DNA from: Owenia fusiformis
Taxonomy: Eukaryota; Annelida; Polychaeta; Sabellida; Oweniidae
DNA length: 64,000 nt
Reading direction: 5' to 3'
Assembly: GCA_903813345.2 (NCBI GenBank)
Contig: CAIIXF020000009.1
Coordinates: forward strand, 34,477,259 to 34,541,258
Shown here: piece by piece, positions 1 through 14,700 of the stretch
Layout of the letters: each line of letters opens with the position of its first letter
Numbering within the stretch: the first letter of the stretch is position 1
The notes under the pieces: generated by a model
Database searches by the model: none
Told to the model about the DNA's origin: nothing
The model's input: only the letters and a program-made list of their open reading frames with translations
Position numbers and translations under genes: made by a program

Positions 1-2719
1 TGTTCACCTTTGTATGAGCTAAAATGTAAAAAATGGGGTTAAAATATAGTCAAAATATTAAAAGAATTATCAATGGGACTCGAGGTACGGGAATTTTATT
101 CAAAAAATTGGTAGAGACTTAATTTTGTGTTTTTATCAATCTGCCAAATTAAAACATTTTAAAGAATATACCCCAACAGCTACTACTTATGCAAGTCAAT
201 TTGAAAATTATTCATAGACCAGCTCTTTATACAAAACTGATATTGCAGGCCTTTGTAAAAACACCTTTGTAACAATGTTTTGGAAATAAATATAGATTTT
301 CATATAAATGTCACAAAAGAACAAACACTTTTCTGTGATTTATTTCATATATTATGAAGCTTATTTATTTATTTTTATAAATTTACAAATGCTGGCATTA
401 TTGCACCATTTGACTCAAAATTTTATTTTAGAGAGAATGCTATTGTACTATCTACTCAGAATTGCAACTGAGTCCTGGCACACTAATTACTTATAATCTT
501 AAATGGTCTTAGTAAATTATACCTTTATGAGTTAAAAATCCCATTTGCCTCCACAAAAATACATTACAATCTACACATGTACACTAAAAATACATGTACA
601 TGTCACTCAATTTTCAGTACAAGATGAGTATTATTTAGAGTGTTTCAATGATCAATGATTATTCTTTATACCTATTCTCAGTATAGAAAGCCTGAGTGAA
701 ATTGTAACTTTAAGCTATCATCTCAAATGTGTCCTATATCAAATACTATATAGTATTTCATTTAGTAGGTGACTTGTAAGGCTAATTCATGTACTCAACC
801 ACAAAAAATCATGTTACAAAAAATATTTTGAACTTTCAAAAATCTTAGGTTGGAGGGTAATGTTGCAGTTAGCAAACATCTTTAAAATTTGGTGTGAAAC
901 TTAAACTACAGTATATTTTTCACTTTTTTAAGAAAGTGTACCATATTGTGGCTCAAATGTTTAAAAAAGTTGATATTCGAAAAGAAGAAGCTGGGGCCAA
1001 TGCCCAATGGTGTAAATACCTGAAGCAGGAACCCCCATATAGAACTTGAGCATTGGTTCAGGCTAAGGACAGTTTCAAAAAAGTAAAAAACAGACAGACA
1101 GACAGATGGTGGCGACAGGCTCACCATAAAAATACAAATCCATAAAGTTACAAAAAGGTTTATGGAACCTTAGTTAGTTCCTTGAGATACACATTTTTTT
1201 GTGATGAATCCTCTAAACTCTCCAGTACAAACCCCTATATACTATATAGATCTGAAACACTTCCCCTTCTCTAAATAAAATAAGATAACCAACTTTGAGT
1301 GTCATTAATCTTTTTTGAAATTTAACTAAAATCTTTACAAAGATAATGTTAATAAATTGTAAATTTTACTTAATGTCTCACTTCAGTTTCAATACCCATT
1401 TTATTCTGGGTTACCATGGTTACTGTTCTAAATATTGCACCATATATATTACAATATACATTTTGGGTGGATCGAAATAGTCGTCCAGACACTTATTCCT
1501 TGCTGGAAAATCAAGTGTTATATTTAAAATAAATATAGATAATGTTCACCTCTGTATCAGATACACGTATATTTGTGTCAGTAACACTTAGACTGCTGGA
1601 AGATCCTGTCTTATACATTGAGTGGATGGTTAAACACCTTATAAATGATAGGACCTCATAAGAATTTTATATAAACTACGCAGAGACCCTAATTAACTGC
1701 TTATAAATAAGGTCTCGGTTTGGCAGTAAACTCTTGTAACCATTGCCTTGAATGTACATAAAATTGAACCTAATGTACATTATACATTTTGTACAGGTTT
1801 TACCATACTGTGCGTTTTAAATGATTGGCCCCTTCAGATTGACCTCAATGTACAAATTATCTATTTATCACAATAATAACATGATAATACAGAAGGATAA
1901 TGCAAAGTTGGGATTACAGTCACCTACTTATAATAAATTAAACATTTTAAAAATATAGTACTTTGAATTGACATATTCCATGCCAGTATCTACTCTAACT
2001 TTTAATCATACATGTATCTCAAGCTCCATTCTCCATTATCCCATTCATAACCGTTAGCCTATTTTGAGTAAGCTTGGATGTGGTTAGATAAAGATTCTTT
2101 GGGTGAAAGGTCATGTTTGGATGTGTAATTAACAATTGTTTACCTCTCCAGAGCCTACCCTTTAAAAGTAAATCCTGACAATGTAAACCAATTTTCTTAC
2201 TGGAGGGATCAACTGGCAGTGCATTGCATGAGCAATCGTCCGAACTATTGAAAATTCTCTGACCAATAAAAATTGAGTATTAACATGTAAATTAATTTAC
2301 CTATAATCATAATAATAATCTCTCAGATGACCCAATCAAAGGCGGTAATAAATATATCAGAATAGGTATGGTCCATCTCAATACTAAATACTCAATCTGT
2401 ATATAGAAATATTATTACAAAATTGTTCCAGTCAATAAATGGAGAATCGTGTTTGAATCATGGTTGGCAATGCTTCCGGTCAAAACAAAGAAAAGTGAAA
2501 ACAACGCTTTCAAATTTCTGTTAAAACGTGGCTTTTTAAAATGCAACAGCAGTCTTTGAAAGCACTTTTATGGATATTTGAAAAAAAAGAATTATTGGAG
2601 AGTGTATCAGACCAAGAAATCTTTTCAAAAGCTAGAAATCATTCCTCTGTTTTACAGATTCTTCCAATTTCTCTTCCCACTGTATTAAGCAGGCCAATAA
2701 CATGACCATGTTCCCTTGG
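1..2719. other. 3' flank of SNX29, no gene seen
   Basis: No coding exon is recognisable on either strand. The stretch lies downstream of the SNX29 stop codon on the minus strand, so part of it is probably SNX29 3' UTR. A minus-strand AATAAA hexamer is visible at 1405-1400 and is a candidate cleavage signal, which would give a 3' UTR of roughly 1.3 kb. A short CAGA tandem tract sits near 1088-1106. The rest is AT-rich single-copy-looking DNA. The UTR assignment is inference only. Confidence 0.35.
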
Positions 2720-5700
2720 TTATAAACCATTGTATGCTCCCTCAGCTCGCTCCTGTTCTTCTAATTGGCTGCTAGAAGCCATTTTAGGGAGCTGTCCTTT
2801 GCTTGATTTCCTTGAAAATCTTCCCTTTTTTGATTCTTCTTTTTGATTAGCTGGTGGGTCCCTGGAATTAAAATGTATTGGTTCAGGTATTTGGGGAATT
2901 ATTTATTACCCCAGGTAACTATATTTACTCTTTACACACATACTGATAACTAGAAAATGTGAATGTTTTTGCAGAAGTTGAATCTAAGCAGGCCCGTAGC
3001 CAGGATTTGCCAAGGGGGGGTTCATTTATCAAAATTTTCCAGGGGGGGTTCACATTTGACAATTTTGGCCCATATATGGCTAAAATCACTTGAGAAGTGC
3101 TCAAAATGGTGAAAAACTGCATGATTTTGAAAGAATTTTTGGCCAGGGGGGGGGGGGTTCGTCCTAACCCTGCGAATCCCCCCTGGCTACGGGCCTGCTG
3201 AGTCTTGGGCATTATTGTTGCCATCTATTATATATATGAAGACTACGAAACAAAATAAGATTAATGGGTTTGTATTTACAAATATTGGAACTGTTCAAAT
3301 TGTAAATTACCCAGCATGCCCAAAACCTATTTGATTGTGTAATTAGTCTGCTCTTGCTTCAGTAAAAATTTCAAATTAAACAGATGGATAGTTTTTTTCG
3401 TGTCTTGATGGTGCCTACACAAAAACAGAATAGAAGACATGAATAAGCAAGTGTGATAAAAAACTGCTTCACCTTATTGATCATTATGCAAAGAAGGGCC
3501 ACTTACCCAAAGAAAGGAATGAGTTGAATGAGTGTCTCTTTAGTGGCATTGTTGGCAAGTGTTGTGTTGTTCTGCATTAGAAGGTTGATTATTCTTCTCA
3601 AGTAACTCTGAAGCTTCTTGCGTCTATCCTCCACAAACTTGGCACCCTGAAATGTGCGACATTCAAATTGGAACATATGAAATTATTAGAGGATGTTTTA
3701 ATTAGCTTACATCTGTATGTGATGAATTTATGTGTCCTTTATTACTGAGTTAATTCAGTAAAACCTGTCTTAGTAGAACATCTTAAGTACTTCTAAAAAA
3801 GTGTTCCAATTCTCGAAGTGTTCCACTTTACAGGTTTCACTTTTCTGACACATAAAGTGAGATTTAGAAGCCAGACATGCTGGTTGGCGTTCCAGTAATT
3901 AGAATACAATCAAATATCTGAGTGTTCACACATATTGTGCTGTGTTAATCCCATCTTGGGTTCATTTCATTTGATCACCGACTGAGAAAACATATTTGTT
4001 TGGGTATCTTTCAGATTAAAAACATTTCTGTCTTCTAGAGGGAGTATCTAGAGTATCTTGAAAAGTATATAAATTATTAACATCTACAACTAACCTTATT
4101 TCCGAGCGCCTTCTTTGGTGGGAAATTAAATGTGTTGACGATGGAATAAACTTTACGCAGTTTATTGTGGATAACGTTGAACTCAGCGTAGCGTCGATAC
4201 ACATTCCATTCTTTGTCTCTAATTCGTATATAAACCTAAATCACATGACATAAATAAATTAAACATACATCTTAAAGAGCTTTAACATCAAAACCAAAAG
4301 TAGCACTATGACTCATGTTACCTGTTAATGGCAATAAACATTAAATTATGTTATGTTAACTCAATATAGAATGATGTAACCTATTAACACTACTCCCCCA
4401 TTTTAAACGGGTCCACTTAACCACTTTTGATTATGGATCAGTTCATTTATACCCAGAGAAGTGACTTACCTGATAAACATGGTGGTTATCTGATGATGTG
4501 CCTCGCAAGAAAGCAGATGGGATCCAAACACTGATTAAAGGGCGGGAATTCAAAGAGAGGTTGTCATAATCTGACGATAAACTTCCAGAATCATCGTGAG
4601 GCATATCTTCTGGGAGCTGAAGTGAATGTAATATGACTTTAAGAAATCTAGTTTTCCCTCAGGATATAGATTTTTGAGAAAAAAGTACATGCAAAATAAT
4701 AATGAATGGACAGGTCCACCTGCATATGTACATGTAGTAACTTTAACATACAGTAATTGCCAATTGGACAATTAAAATGAACCAAAGATTTTAAAATGTA
4801 TTTAGAATTTTAAGTTTGGAACAGTTTACAGTTCACAGTTTTCGCAACCTGAATAAATTTGGTCATTAATTGAAGAAATCCTTACTGGTCCTCTTAGATC
4901 CACCAATTCCTGTTTGAGGCGTTTAAGTTCCAATTCCCGTGCATTTAACTGTTTATGAAGTAGCTCATTGAACTCCATCAGTTCCCCATGCATCTCAGCA
5001 ACCTGGTTAAAGTGAACATTATGGGAATATCAATCAAGGCTAACAAGAACAATAGGCTTTATGAGAGATAAAAATACAAGGCTCACTGGGAAAATAGGCC
5101 TTTTAAGACAGTTAAGTATAACTCTAATACAAAAAATAGGCATTTTGAGACAGTGAAATAAGTTAGTACTGGAAAAAAGGCCTAATAAGCATGGGAAAAT
5201 AGGCCTTATGATAGGATAAAAGCTCACTGCATAAATAGGCCTTCGCTTCAATCTAATCCAGCAAACATCATATCACCCCAATGTATCTTTATCATGAAAA
5301 TGAAAAGCTGATGAAAGCACATTTACCTGTATTAACTTTTGTTCATACTGACTGGCCTCATTACTGAAGTCATGGAGTTGACGGGGAGGGGGAATAGGAG
5401 GTTGAGGCTTCTCCAACTGTAACCCAGACAGCCCTTCAGCGGTACTATCTTCACGACGTAACATTTGAACAGCACTGACATACTTTTTCAGTTGTTGCTT
5501 TAACAATTCATTTTCCCTGAAAAAAAAACCCATTTGTGATATTTATGATATGTTTAATAAACGCGGAGAAGCCAACAATATATATATGTCACGATATAGG
5601 GACAAAAAATATTGACATTTTAAAAGTACTGTTTATTTCGTTTTGTTATTATGAAAAGTAATTAAGGAACGTTGGCTACCTTGGCTGTTGAAACCTGGTG

Positions 5701-8700
5701 ATATAATCATTATCTTTACGAAGAATAGATTATGTTTTATGCAGGCATTTCAAAACACGTTACTTTGCCTTTAAAACGTTCGTTCATTGTCAATGGATGA
5801 TTTTTTATGTAGCCATTTCTAAAACACGTTACTTTGCCTTTAGAACGTTACCTTAATAGACTTTAAGTTTTCTCTAATAAGATTGGATGGTTTTTATGTA
5901 CGCATTCTTAAAACACGTTACTTTGAAAGTACTTATTTTATTGGACTTTAACTGATCTCTACGAATGGATGATTTTTTTATGTAGGCCATTTTCAAAACA
6001 AAGTACTTTGTCAGTAAAACGTTACTTTATTCGACTTTAACAATACTCCACGAAGAATGGATGAATTTTATGTAAGCATTTTCAAAACACGGTGCTTTGT
6101 CTTAAAAACGTTACTTTATTGGACTTTAACTTATCTCCACGAAGAACATATGATGGATGATTTTTATATGTAGGCAACTTCAAAACACAGTATTTTGACA
6201 GTAAAACGTTACTTTATTCGATTTCGTTAACCATACTCCACGAAGAATGGATGAATTTTAAGTAGGCATTTTCAAACACGTTACTTTGCCTTAAAAACGT
6301 TACTTAATTGGACTTTAATTGATCTCCAAGAAGAATGGATGATTTTATATTAGGTATTTTCAAAACACAGTACTTTGTCAGTAAAACGTTACTTTATTCA
6401 GCTTTAACCATACTCCACGAAGAATGGATGGCTTTTTATGCAGGCATTTTCAAAACACAGTACTTTGCCTTAAAAACGTTACTTTATTGGACTTTAACTT
6501 TTCTCCACGAAGAATGGATGAATTTTTGTGTAATCTTTTCAAAACACAGTACTTTGTTAGTAAAACGTTACTTTATTTAACTTTACCCATACTCCACGGT
6601 GAATTGATGGCTTTTTATGCAGGCATTTTCAAAACACAGTACTTGGCCTTAAAAACGTTACTTTATTGGACTTAAACTTTTCTCCACGAAGAATGGATGA
6701 CTTTTTGTGTAGTCTTTACAAAACACGTTACTTTGCCTTAAAAACGTTACTTTATTGGACTTTAACAGATCTCCACGAAGAATGGATGATTTTATATTAG
6801 GCATTTTCAAAACACAGTACTTTGTCAGTAAAACGTTACTTTATTCGACTTTAACCATACTCCACGAAGAATGGATGGTTTTTTATGTAGGGCCTTCTTA
6901 AAACACGTTACTTTACCTTAAAAACGTTACTTTATTGGACTTAAACTTTTCTCCACGAAGAATGGATGAATTTTTGTGTAGTCTTTTCAAAACACGTTAC
7001 TTTGCCTTAATTACGTTACTTTATTGGACTTTAACTGATCTCCACGAAGAATGGATGATTTTATATTAGGCATTTTCAAAACACAGTACTTTGTCAGTAA
7101 AACGTTACTTTATTCGACTTTAACCATACTCCACGAAGAATGGATGGTTTTTTATGTAGGGCCTTCTTAAAACACGTTACTTTGCCTTAAAAACGTTACT
7201 TTCGTGGACTTTAACTGATCTCCACGAAGAATGGATAATTTTTTTATGCAGGTATTTTCAAAACACGTTACTTTGCCTTAAAACGTTACTTTATTGTACT
7301 TTAACTGATCTCCACGAAGAATGGATGATTTTTATGCACGCACTTTCAAAACACAGTACTTTGCCTTAAAGACGTAACTTTATTGGATTTTAACTTTTCT
7401 CCTCGAAGAATGGATGATTTTTAGGTAGGCATTTTCAAAACACAGTACTTTGCCGATAAAACGTTACTTTCGTGGACTTTAACTTTTCTCCTCGAATAAT
7501 GGGTGATTTTTTATGTAGGCATTCTAAAAACACAGTACTTTGCCAGTAAAACGTTACTTTTAACTTTATTCCTTCAAGTTTCGAACATTTTAGCCTGGTG
7601 TTTTTAAAAAGCGTTACTTTGGCCGATTTCCGTAACTTTCTTGTACTCTTAGTTTTCCTCCATCGAGCGTTGGTGAAATTTAGGTAGGCATTTTCAAAAA
7701 GCGTTACTTTGGCCCTTTTCCGTTACTTTCTTGGACTTAAACTTTTTTGCCCGATTGAGTATTTTGAATGTAAAAAATAAGGAATCAAAGGACGATATTG
7801 AACAGTATTTTGTAAAAGTAGAAACAATTGTACGAGGCCTAACTTTTGTTTAATTTGGTTTGTTTTGTAGTTAGCTATCATATGTGTGGCCTCTTATATT
7901 TCGATGCTTCTCTGCCATGACATTTTCGACACTAAAAATTAACATGGATGAAACTCAATAAATTACTGAATGCCACACGTTTGCTGTAACTATCTGAAAT
8001 ACTAAAGTTAGGCCTTGTACATAGGTTTCTATTTCTCCAAATATTGTTGCAATATGGTCATTTGATTGCTTATTTTTTACGTTAATTCAAAGTACTCAAT
8101 AGATGATTTTGAATCGCATTTTGACGAACTTCAGTTTTGTCTCCGTCAGTCGATAAAAAGACCACAGTGCAATATTAAATCGAAAAATACATTGATATTC
8201 TGATGCAAACGATTGTATTGTTTGTTAGCTCGTGTTTTTAATAATACAATGTGTATATAATTCTTGAAAACTAGTGATTTAGTTCGAAATTTATGAGATG
8301 TAGTTGAAGCGAACGACATCTTTATGAATTACTCATACTTATAGTCAGATTGAAAACTGTGTTTTATAAAGATGTCGCTCAGTATCATACAACATGACTT
8401 GGCACAACAAGATCGAATAAACAAGATACACCATCAGACCTAGGATGAAGAAAAGAAGAATATTTGTTTTGGAAAGAGGGTCAAAATTGTTGCATCAATG
8501 TCTAAGATGGTTGCATTCAAACGTACTAAGAAAGGGAAGTGAAAAATAATGCCATGTTATAAGTGACCTAAATGGCGCGGACGTCAGAGAGCGCCTTCCG
8601 GTAAAGTGGGTGTTTGGGATGAATCGATCTTTTATCGTATGAATCGCTAAAATTGCAGTAATTCAACACTGTTATCGGCTAAACTAATCTATATTCATGA

Positions 8701-11700
8701 AAAAGGATCCACTTTGGTCTTTTAACCGCCTAATTGAGTACATTGAACGTTAAATAAGCAACCGACATTGCAACAGAAAATGAAAAAAAGCTGTACCTAT
8801 TTAGGGAGTTTCATCCATGTTATTATTTCGAAAATAACATGGAAGATCATCGACCTACGAAACAAACCAAAACAAAAGTTAGGCATTGTACAAAAGTTTC
8901 TATTTTTCCATAAACTGTTTAAATATGGTCATTTGATTCGTTGTTTTTTAGATTCGAAGTAGACCTACTCAATGGAATTATTAATCGAGCAAAATTGCAA
9001 GAATTTAAGATTTTCAAGGTGGAATAAGTGAATTAATAGATGGAAAAACACTACTAGCCTCTCTTTACACTATGGTCCATCTTATCTTTTACAATAATTA
9101 GTAATACCACTCACTGACAAGATTTTCAAGTTACACATCGAAAAATGTTTAAGTCCAAGAAAGTAACGGAAAAGGGCCAAAGTAACGCTTTTTGAAAATG
9201 CCTACCTAAAATTTACCAACGCTCGATGGAGGAAAACTTAAAAGTACAAGAAAGTTACGGAAATCGGCCAAAGTTACGCTTTTTAAAAATGCCAGGCTAA
9301 AATGTTTGACACTTGAAGGAATAAACTGGCCAAGTAACGTGTTTTAACAACTTGGCATGGAAACAGTTAGAGTCCATGCGAGTCCACGAAAGTAACGTTT
9401 TATCGGCAAAGTACTGTGTTTTGAAAATGCCTACCTAAAAAATCATCCATTCTTCGAGGAGAAAAGTTAGAGTCCACGAAAGTAACGTTTTATCGGCAAA
9501 GTACTGTGTTTTGAAAATGCCTACCTAAAAAATCATCCATTCTTCGAGGAGAAAAGTTAGAGTCCACGAAAGTAACGTTTTATCGGCAGAGTACTGTGTT
9601 TTGAAAATGCCTACCTAAAAATCATCCATTCTTCGAGGAGAAAAGTTAAAGTCCAATAAAGTAACGTTTTTAAGGCAAAGTAACGTGTTTAAAGAATGCC
9701 TACATAAAAATCATACATTCTTTGTGGGGAGAAGTTAAAGTCCGATAAAGTAACGTTTTGTTGGCAAAGTACTGTGTTTTGAAAATGCTTACCTAAAAAT
9801 CATCCATTCTTCGAGGAGAAAAGTTAGAGACCAATAAAGTAACGTTTTTAAGGCAAAGTATCAAGTATCATACATAAATGCCTACATAAAACATCATCTA
9901 TAGTCATGTTTGACTTTCCATAATAACAAAACGAAAAAAACGGTACTTTTAAAATGTCAATATTTTCTGTCCCTATATGAAAATGCTTACCTAAAAATCA
10001 TCCATTCTTCGAGGAGAAAAGTTAGAGACCAATAAAGTAACGTTTTTAAGGCAAAGTATCAAGTATCATACATAAATGCCTACATAAAACATCATCTATA
10101 GTCATGTTTGACTTTCCATAATAACAAAACGAAAAAAACGGTACTTTTAAAATGTCAATATTTTCTGTCCCTATATCTTGACACTGTTGCAACAATATGA
10201 ACCAGATTAAACTGAAGGTACATTGTACTGTACAACAATAGGAAGCCAGTTGAGAATATAAACCTGGATTCAACTTAATCAAGATAATGGTGTGCAATAC
10301 ATGTATGTAAAATCATTTTCAACTTATAATAATATATATAAAATGAGAAATTCAAGATGGTTTAAAGTGACAACTAGAAAAATGAAATCAATAAAACCAG
10401 TTAAGTCTAACCACCAAAGAAATATTGAAGTCTCAAAATACCTGGATAATGCTTGTATTTTAGTCTTGTCTTTCTCTGCTTTAGACAGATGTTCAGACTT
10501 GATGTTCTCAATCTCTGCCCTCAGTGATGATGTCACATTGTTTTCTTGTTCAAGTAACAGCTTTAAACTCCTGCAAATTATAAACATTCGCTGAAATAGT
10601 CAGTATGAATATATCTTAATGTGTGAGGTCTGTATTGCACTTACTGAATTTTTGCACATTGTAAGGTAACATCAATTCTTTAAGTTCAACTTCAATGGTG
10701 ACATGCTCTATTTCTTCTGAAAAATTTCACTTTTTAAAGTAAGAATTTTTAGATGTTGCCTGGAATTAAACGTATCACGGAACTGAGCTTTTTTGGAATG
10801 GGCCACTATGAAATATTTGAATTTGGAATGGAACAATTCAGCTTGGTTCGAAAAAAGAGAGAATTTGGGAATTAATTATTTAACTTGTTCAAGTATGACC
10901 TGGAAAATAACCAATAATCTTTATTTTCAATACAGTATTTATAATTGAAATAGCATGCTTACTTGTTCTGGTCTTCCATTTGATCTTTACGGATCATCAT
11001 GTCCACAACCGCTTGTTTTAACTCACTGGTTGTTAGCGTCTCACTTGATAGATGGGGTGAGGGTGTGGTGTCCTCTCCATCACCTGCTGTCCTCTGTCCT
11101 GTTACGCTGAAATGAAAGAGACAATTTTATAAAAGCTATTGATTGAGCCAAGTTTTTGCATTTTTTAATTTTTGCATTTCTCTTCCATATTCAAGTAATA
11201 CAAATTTAGTCTGACAACTTTTAAGTTATTATTTGACCATTTTGCATTTAAAGCAGTCGGAATGGAATGAATAATCTGTTAAATAATATTGTACATATGA
11301 AGATCAAGGGAAGATGTGTCTCAGTATTGTCTAGCACTGTCAACATTACTGCATGGCCTTTTTGAGAAACCTACCTGTAAGACGATCCCTTCTGTAGTTG
11401 AGCCAGAGCAGACATTGCATTATCGGTGTCAAAACTGTATGTAGGAACCTCAATGGAATCTTCTACAATGCAAAAACAAAAATTGTATTGACGTATATCA
11501 TTCTTTAATAATGGCTAAGGGAATTAAAATGTATGATAAAAATTACAGTAACTAACTTGGTTGTTTGTGTTATGAAAAGCATGGGAAATAATGTATTTGC
11601 TGAATTCAAAGTTTCTCGTCCATTTCTACACAAGTACATAAACATGTAACATGTAATTGATATCAAAGTTGGCGCTATTTGGTGGCCTCACACAGTGAAA

Positions 11701-14700
11701 ATATATGTTTATTTCTTGGTTCACAAATTACCAAGACTTGTTACCTGATTGATTATCATCCCCACCAAGAACAAAAGCCATGGTAAAAGATGCATTTGGA
11801 TCACCAGAGGGCGCTAGTGGGGTCAAATCTGATGGAACAACTCCCGATCCATACCTAAAATAAAAATATAAATGATTCCATGCTCATTGTTTAATGTAAA
11901 GAAAACCTGTATGTGTGAACACCTCTCTAATCAGAATACCTCTCAATGTGAAGAATTTTGTCGGTACCAATTTAATCTGTCGTAGACTCCAACGTTAAAA
12001 TGTTTAAATGGGCCATCTGCCAGTATGAACGTTTTTGACCAGTCCCTGTGGCGTTCAGACATGTTTAAAGATAAGATTTCTCCAGATAAAAGTCCATGAA
12101 TGTAAATAACACAATGGAGTTAGTAGAACACTATATGTTTACAAACTGAATGTCCATTATATATCATTGAAACAAACCATAACTGATCATTCCCAAGAGA
12201 TAATACGTTGACAAAATTTTGCACAATCTAAAATGAATCTCACTTACTGTTGTTCAAAGTCAAAAGAACTGGATGATCCTAGACTGGGGCTGGGCGAGTC
12301 AGCTTTCATGATGTCAGATGATGATTTATTCAAGGAAGCCATCCTGGGTTTCTGCTCCTTGCTACTTGAGTAAATATCCAAAAAACTATCCTCGTTTACA
12401 TCATTTATGTCACTTTTTTCATCAGAAAGAATCTCAGGAGATTTTGGTTTCTCATTACTTATAGTGTCTGTCTTAACAGCGATAGAGTCAACAATTGAAT
12501 GATTGGTAGAATTATGTATTGCATTTTTGGTTTCCATTTCCTCAAATGGATTTTGTGTTGTGGGATATGTTTCCTTTGATATTGTTTCAATATTTTGTTT
12601 TACTTCATCAGTATCAAATGGATTTCTGGGTTTAGTTTCCAGCCCTGAGTCTAAATCAAAAGGGTTACTCGATACAGGTACATCAAGTTCCACTTTTTGA
12701 GTATCATCTTCAAAAGGATTATTTGATACATGGTCTGTTTCAATTTTTGATTTAATGATATTATCCTGTACTGTTTTATTTTTTGTGGTAGGTTCAATCT
12801 GTTTGTACTTAACTGCATTTATTGACTCTCCACTCCAGCTAATAATAGGATCATCCATTGTTTTTGTATCCTTTGCTTTTGATATAAATCCAGGATGGTC
12901 CAAATCCTCTTTGATAGATTGAACAGTCTCCACTGGTAAAATTCTAGACCCTTCAGTTTTTTCAGTATTTCTAACTGAATTATTTTGATTATTTAAAATG
13001 TCACTGTTTTTAATCCCATTGTTAATTTGTTTATCTATTTCAGATATGGATTCTGGAATGTTGTCCCGTTGCGTCATATACCCAGAGAAAGTGAAGTTGG
13101 ATACAGGGGCACTGGTGGATAGTTTAGCTGCCTTCTGGACTGTGGGGTTTAGACCTGTGGGGGAGAGGCTGTTCAGGTAGCTAGGGGTGGCAGGTGACGA
13201 GCTGTATGAACTAGGCTCGTCATTATCGAAAGAGACAACTTTCGCGACTTTCTTCTTTTTCTTTCTCTCTTTGCGTTTTTCTGGAGTAAAAATGAAATAC
13301 TATTTTTTTGATGTCACATATAATTGCAAGTTGCACAATTTCCAAATCAGATTCTATGATTTATATGTGATCTACTTAGAGTAAAATGATACTTATGACA
13401 AAACTTCCAATAAATAACTTGATTATCTGGAAATATCTTTTCTTTTGACAAAAAGATAATAATATGAAGAAATTAATGCAATTCACCTTTCAGCCAAAAG
13501 ACAATTTCGATTTATTCCTTTACATTTCCTATCAATTGCTAATAATCATCGGAAAGACATATAACAGAATGTCATCTAGTTCTATATACCTGGTGGGGTA
13601 GCCTCACCCCCAATTACTGGGCGGGGTTCATCTTTCCTTGCAAAGTCTGTAGCTTGAGTGGAAGGGGGCACCCTATTTCCAATTGAGTCTAGGAAACTGG
13701 TGGCAGGTTTGATTGTGTTCAACTCTGGATTGTCTATGCTTATTGCAAACAATATGGAGCCTAATCCTGGAATATATACAACAGGTTAAAGTTAACCAAT
13801 CCTAAAAATAGGTTATATACAGTTATCTAGTTATTGGAATATGTAACTGGTTGAATTAGCCTAATCCTGGAATATGTAACAGGATAAACTAGAAATCAGC
13901 AACTCCATCTACTCTTCCCTTCAACTACTCTAAATTGCCTTATTGAATATAAAAAGCTGTACTTCAAAAACATCTCAAAATTACAGAAAGTTCCCGTTTT
14001 CCCAACATTCACTGCCCCTGGCAATAAACATCTTTCCACCAAACATGAAGAAAATCTGACAACTAGTATTTGAGTTATCTTCCGGACGGAAGGACGGATG
14101 GACGGATGGACTGACGGATGGACTGACGGATGGAGGGCTTCACTATATCCCTACCGAACTTCGTTCGTTGGGATAATTACCTAATCCTGGAATATAAACA
14201 GTAAGTTAATACATCAATCAGAGACTTACATGAACTCAAGTCTTCTTAACACAATCCCAATAAATCCCTAAATATATCCAGGTAGCTCCTCAGTTAGGAT
14301 TGTGCACCAGACTAAATCCTTAATGTTATTTAAAAGTTTCTTACTTTGCCATATATGTTGCTCTGATATCAAATAATTTATAATATTTGATTTCAAACTG
14401 AGATCATTAAATAACTCACTACACTGTTTAATAGTCTAATGATAAATCATGTACATTACTACACTATCTTCATGTTCCAATTAAAGAAGGAAATATAATT
14501 GCAATTTACATTAAGCCAGTTACGGTGTACATGCCAAATCATCATTATTTGACCTAATATTTTGTAATCCACTTTAAATTCATTTTATCATTATAAATCA
14601 TGTGCATATTGATCACAAGTGGGGTAGGACTTTTTGAAAGCTTCTTTCTTTATTTCTTTACGTTACATTAAAGGTAAACCCATATTTGTGTGAACTATTG

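Larger units (their letters stand above)
5582..10189. mobile_element. foldback-like element with satellite inverted arms
   Basis: A 4.6-kb insertion fills most of the SNX29 intron between exons 10442-10570 and 5327-5516. The outer termini are inverted: the left reads 'gatatagggac' then 'atattgacattttaaaagta' near 5593-5630, and the right is its complement near 10137-10178. CAACAATAT flanks both ends (5573-5581 and 10190-10198), a 9-bp candidate target-site duplication. The left arm (5582-7743) and right arm (9146-10189) are tandem arrays of about 90-bp monomers in opposite orientation. The innermost monomers also mirror each other, so the arms are true terminal inverted repeats. The spacer (7744-9145) encodes nothing recognisable. 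The architecture resembles Foldback/FB elements (long TIRs made of subrepeats). Family assignment is inference; a transposase is absent. Confidence 0.75.

Noticed and set aside
6335-6675. Two repetitive frames of about 80 codons
   Set aside because: They translate the satellite monomers of the foldback arm; the repetition in the peptide follows the DNA repeat.
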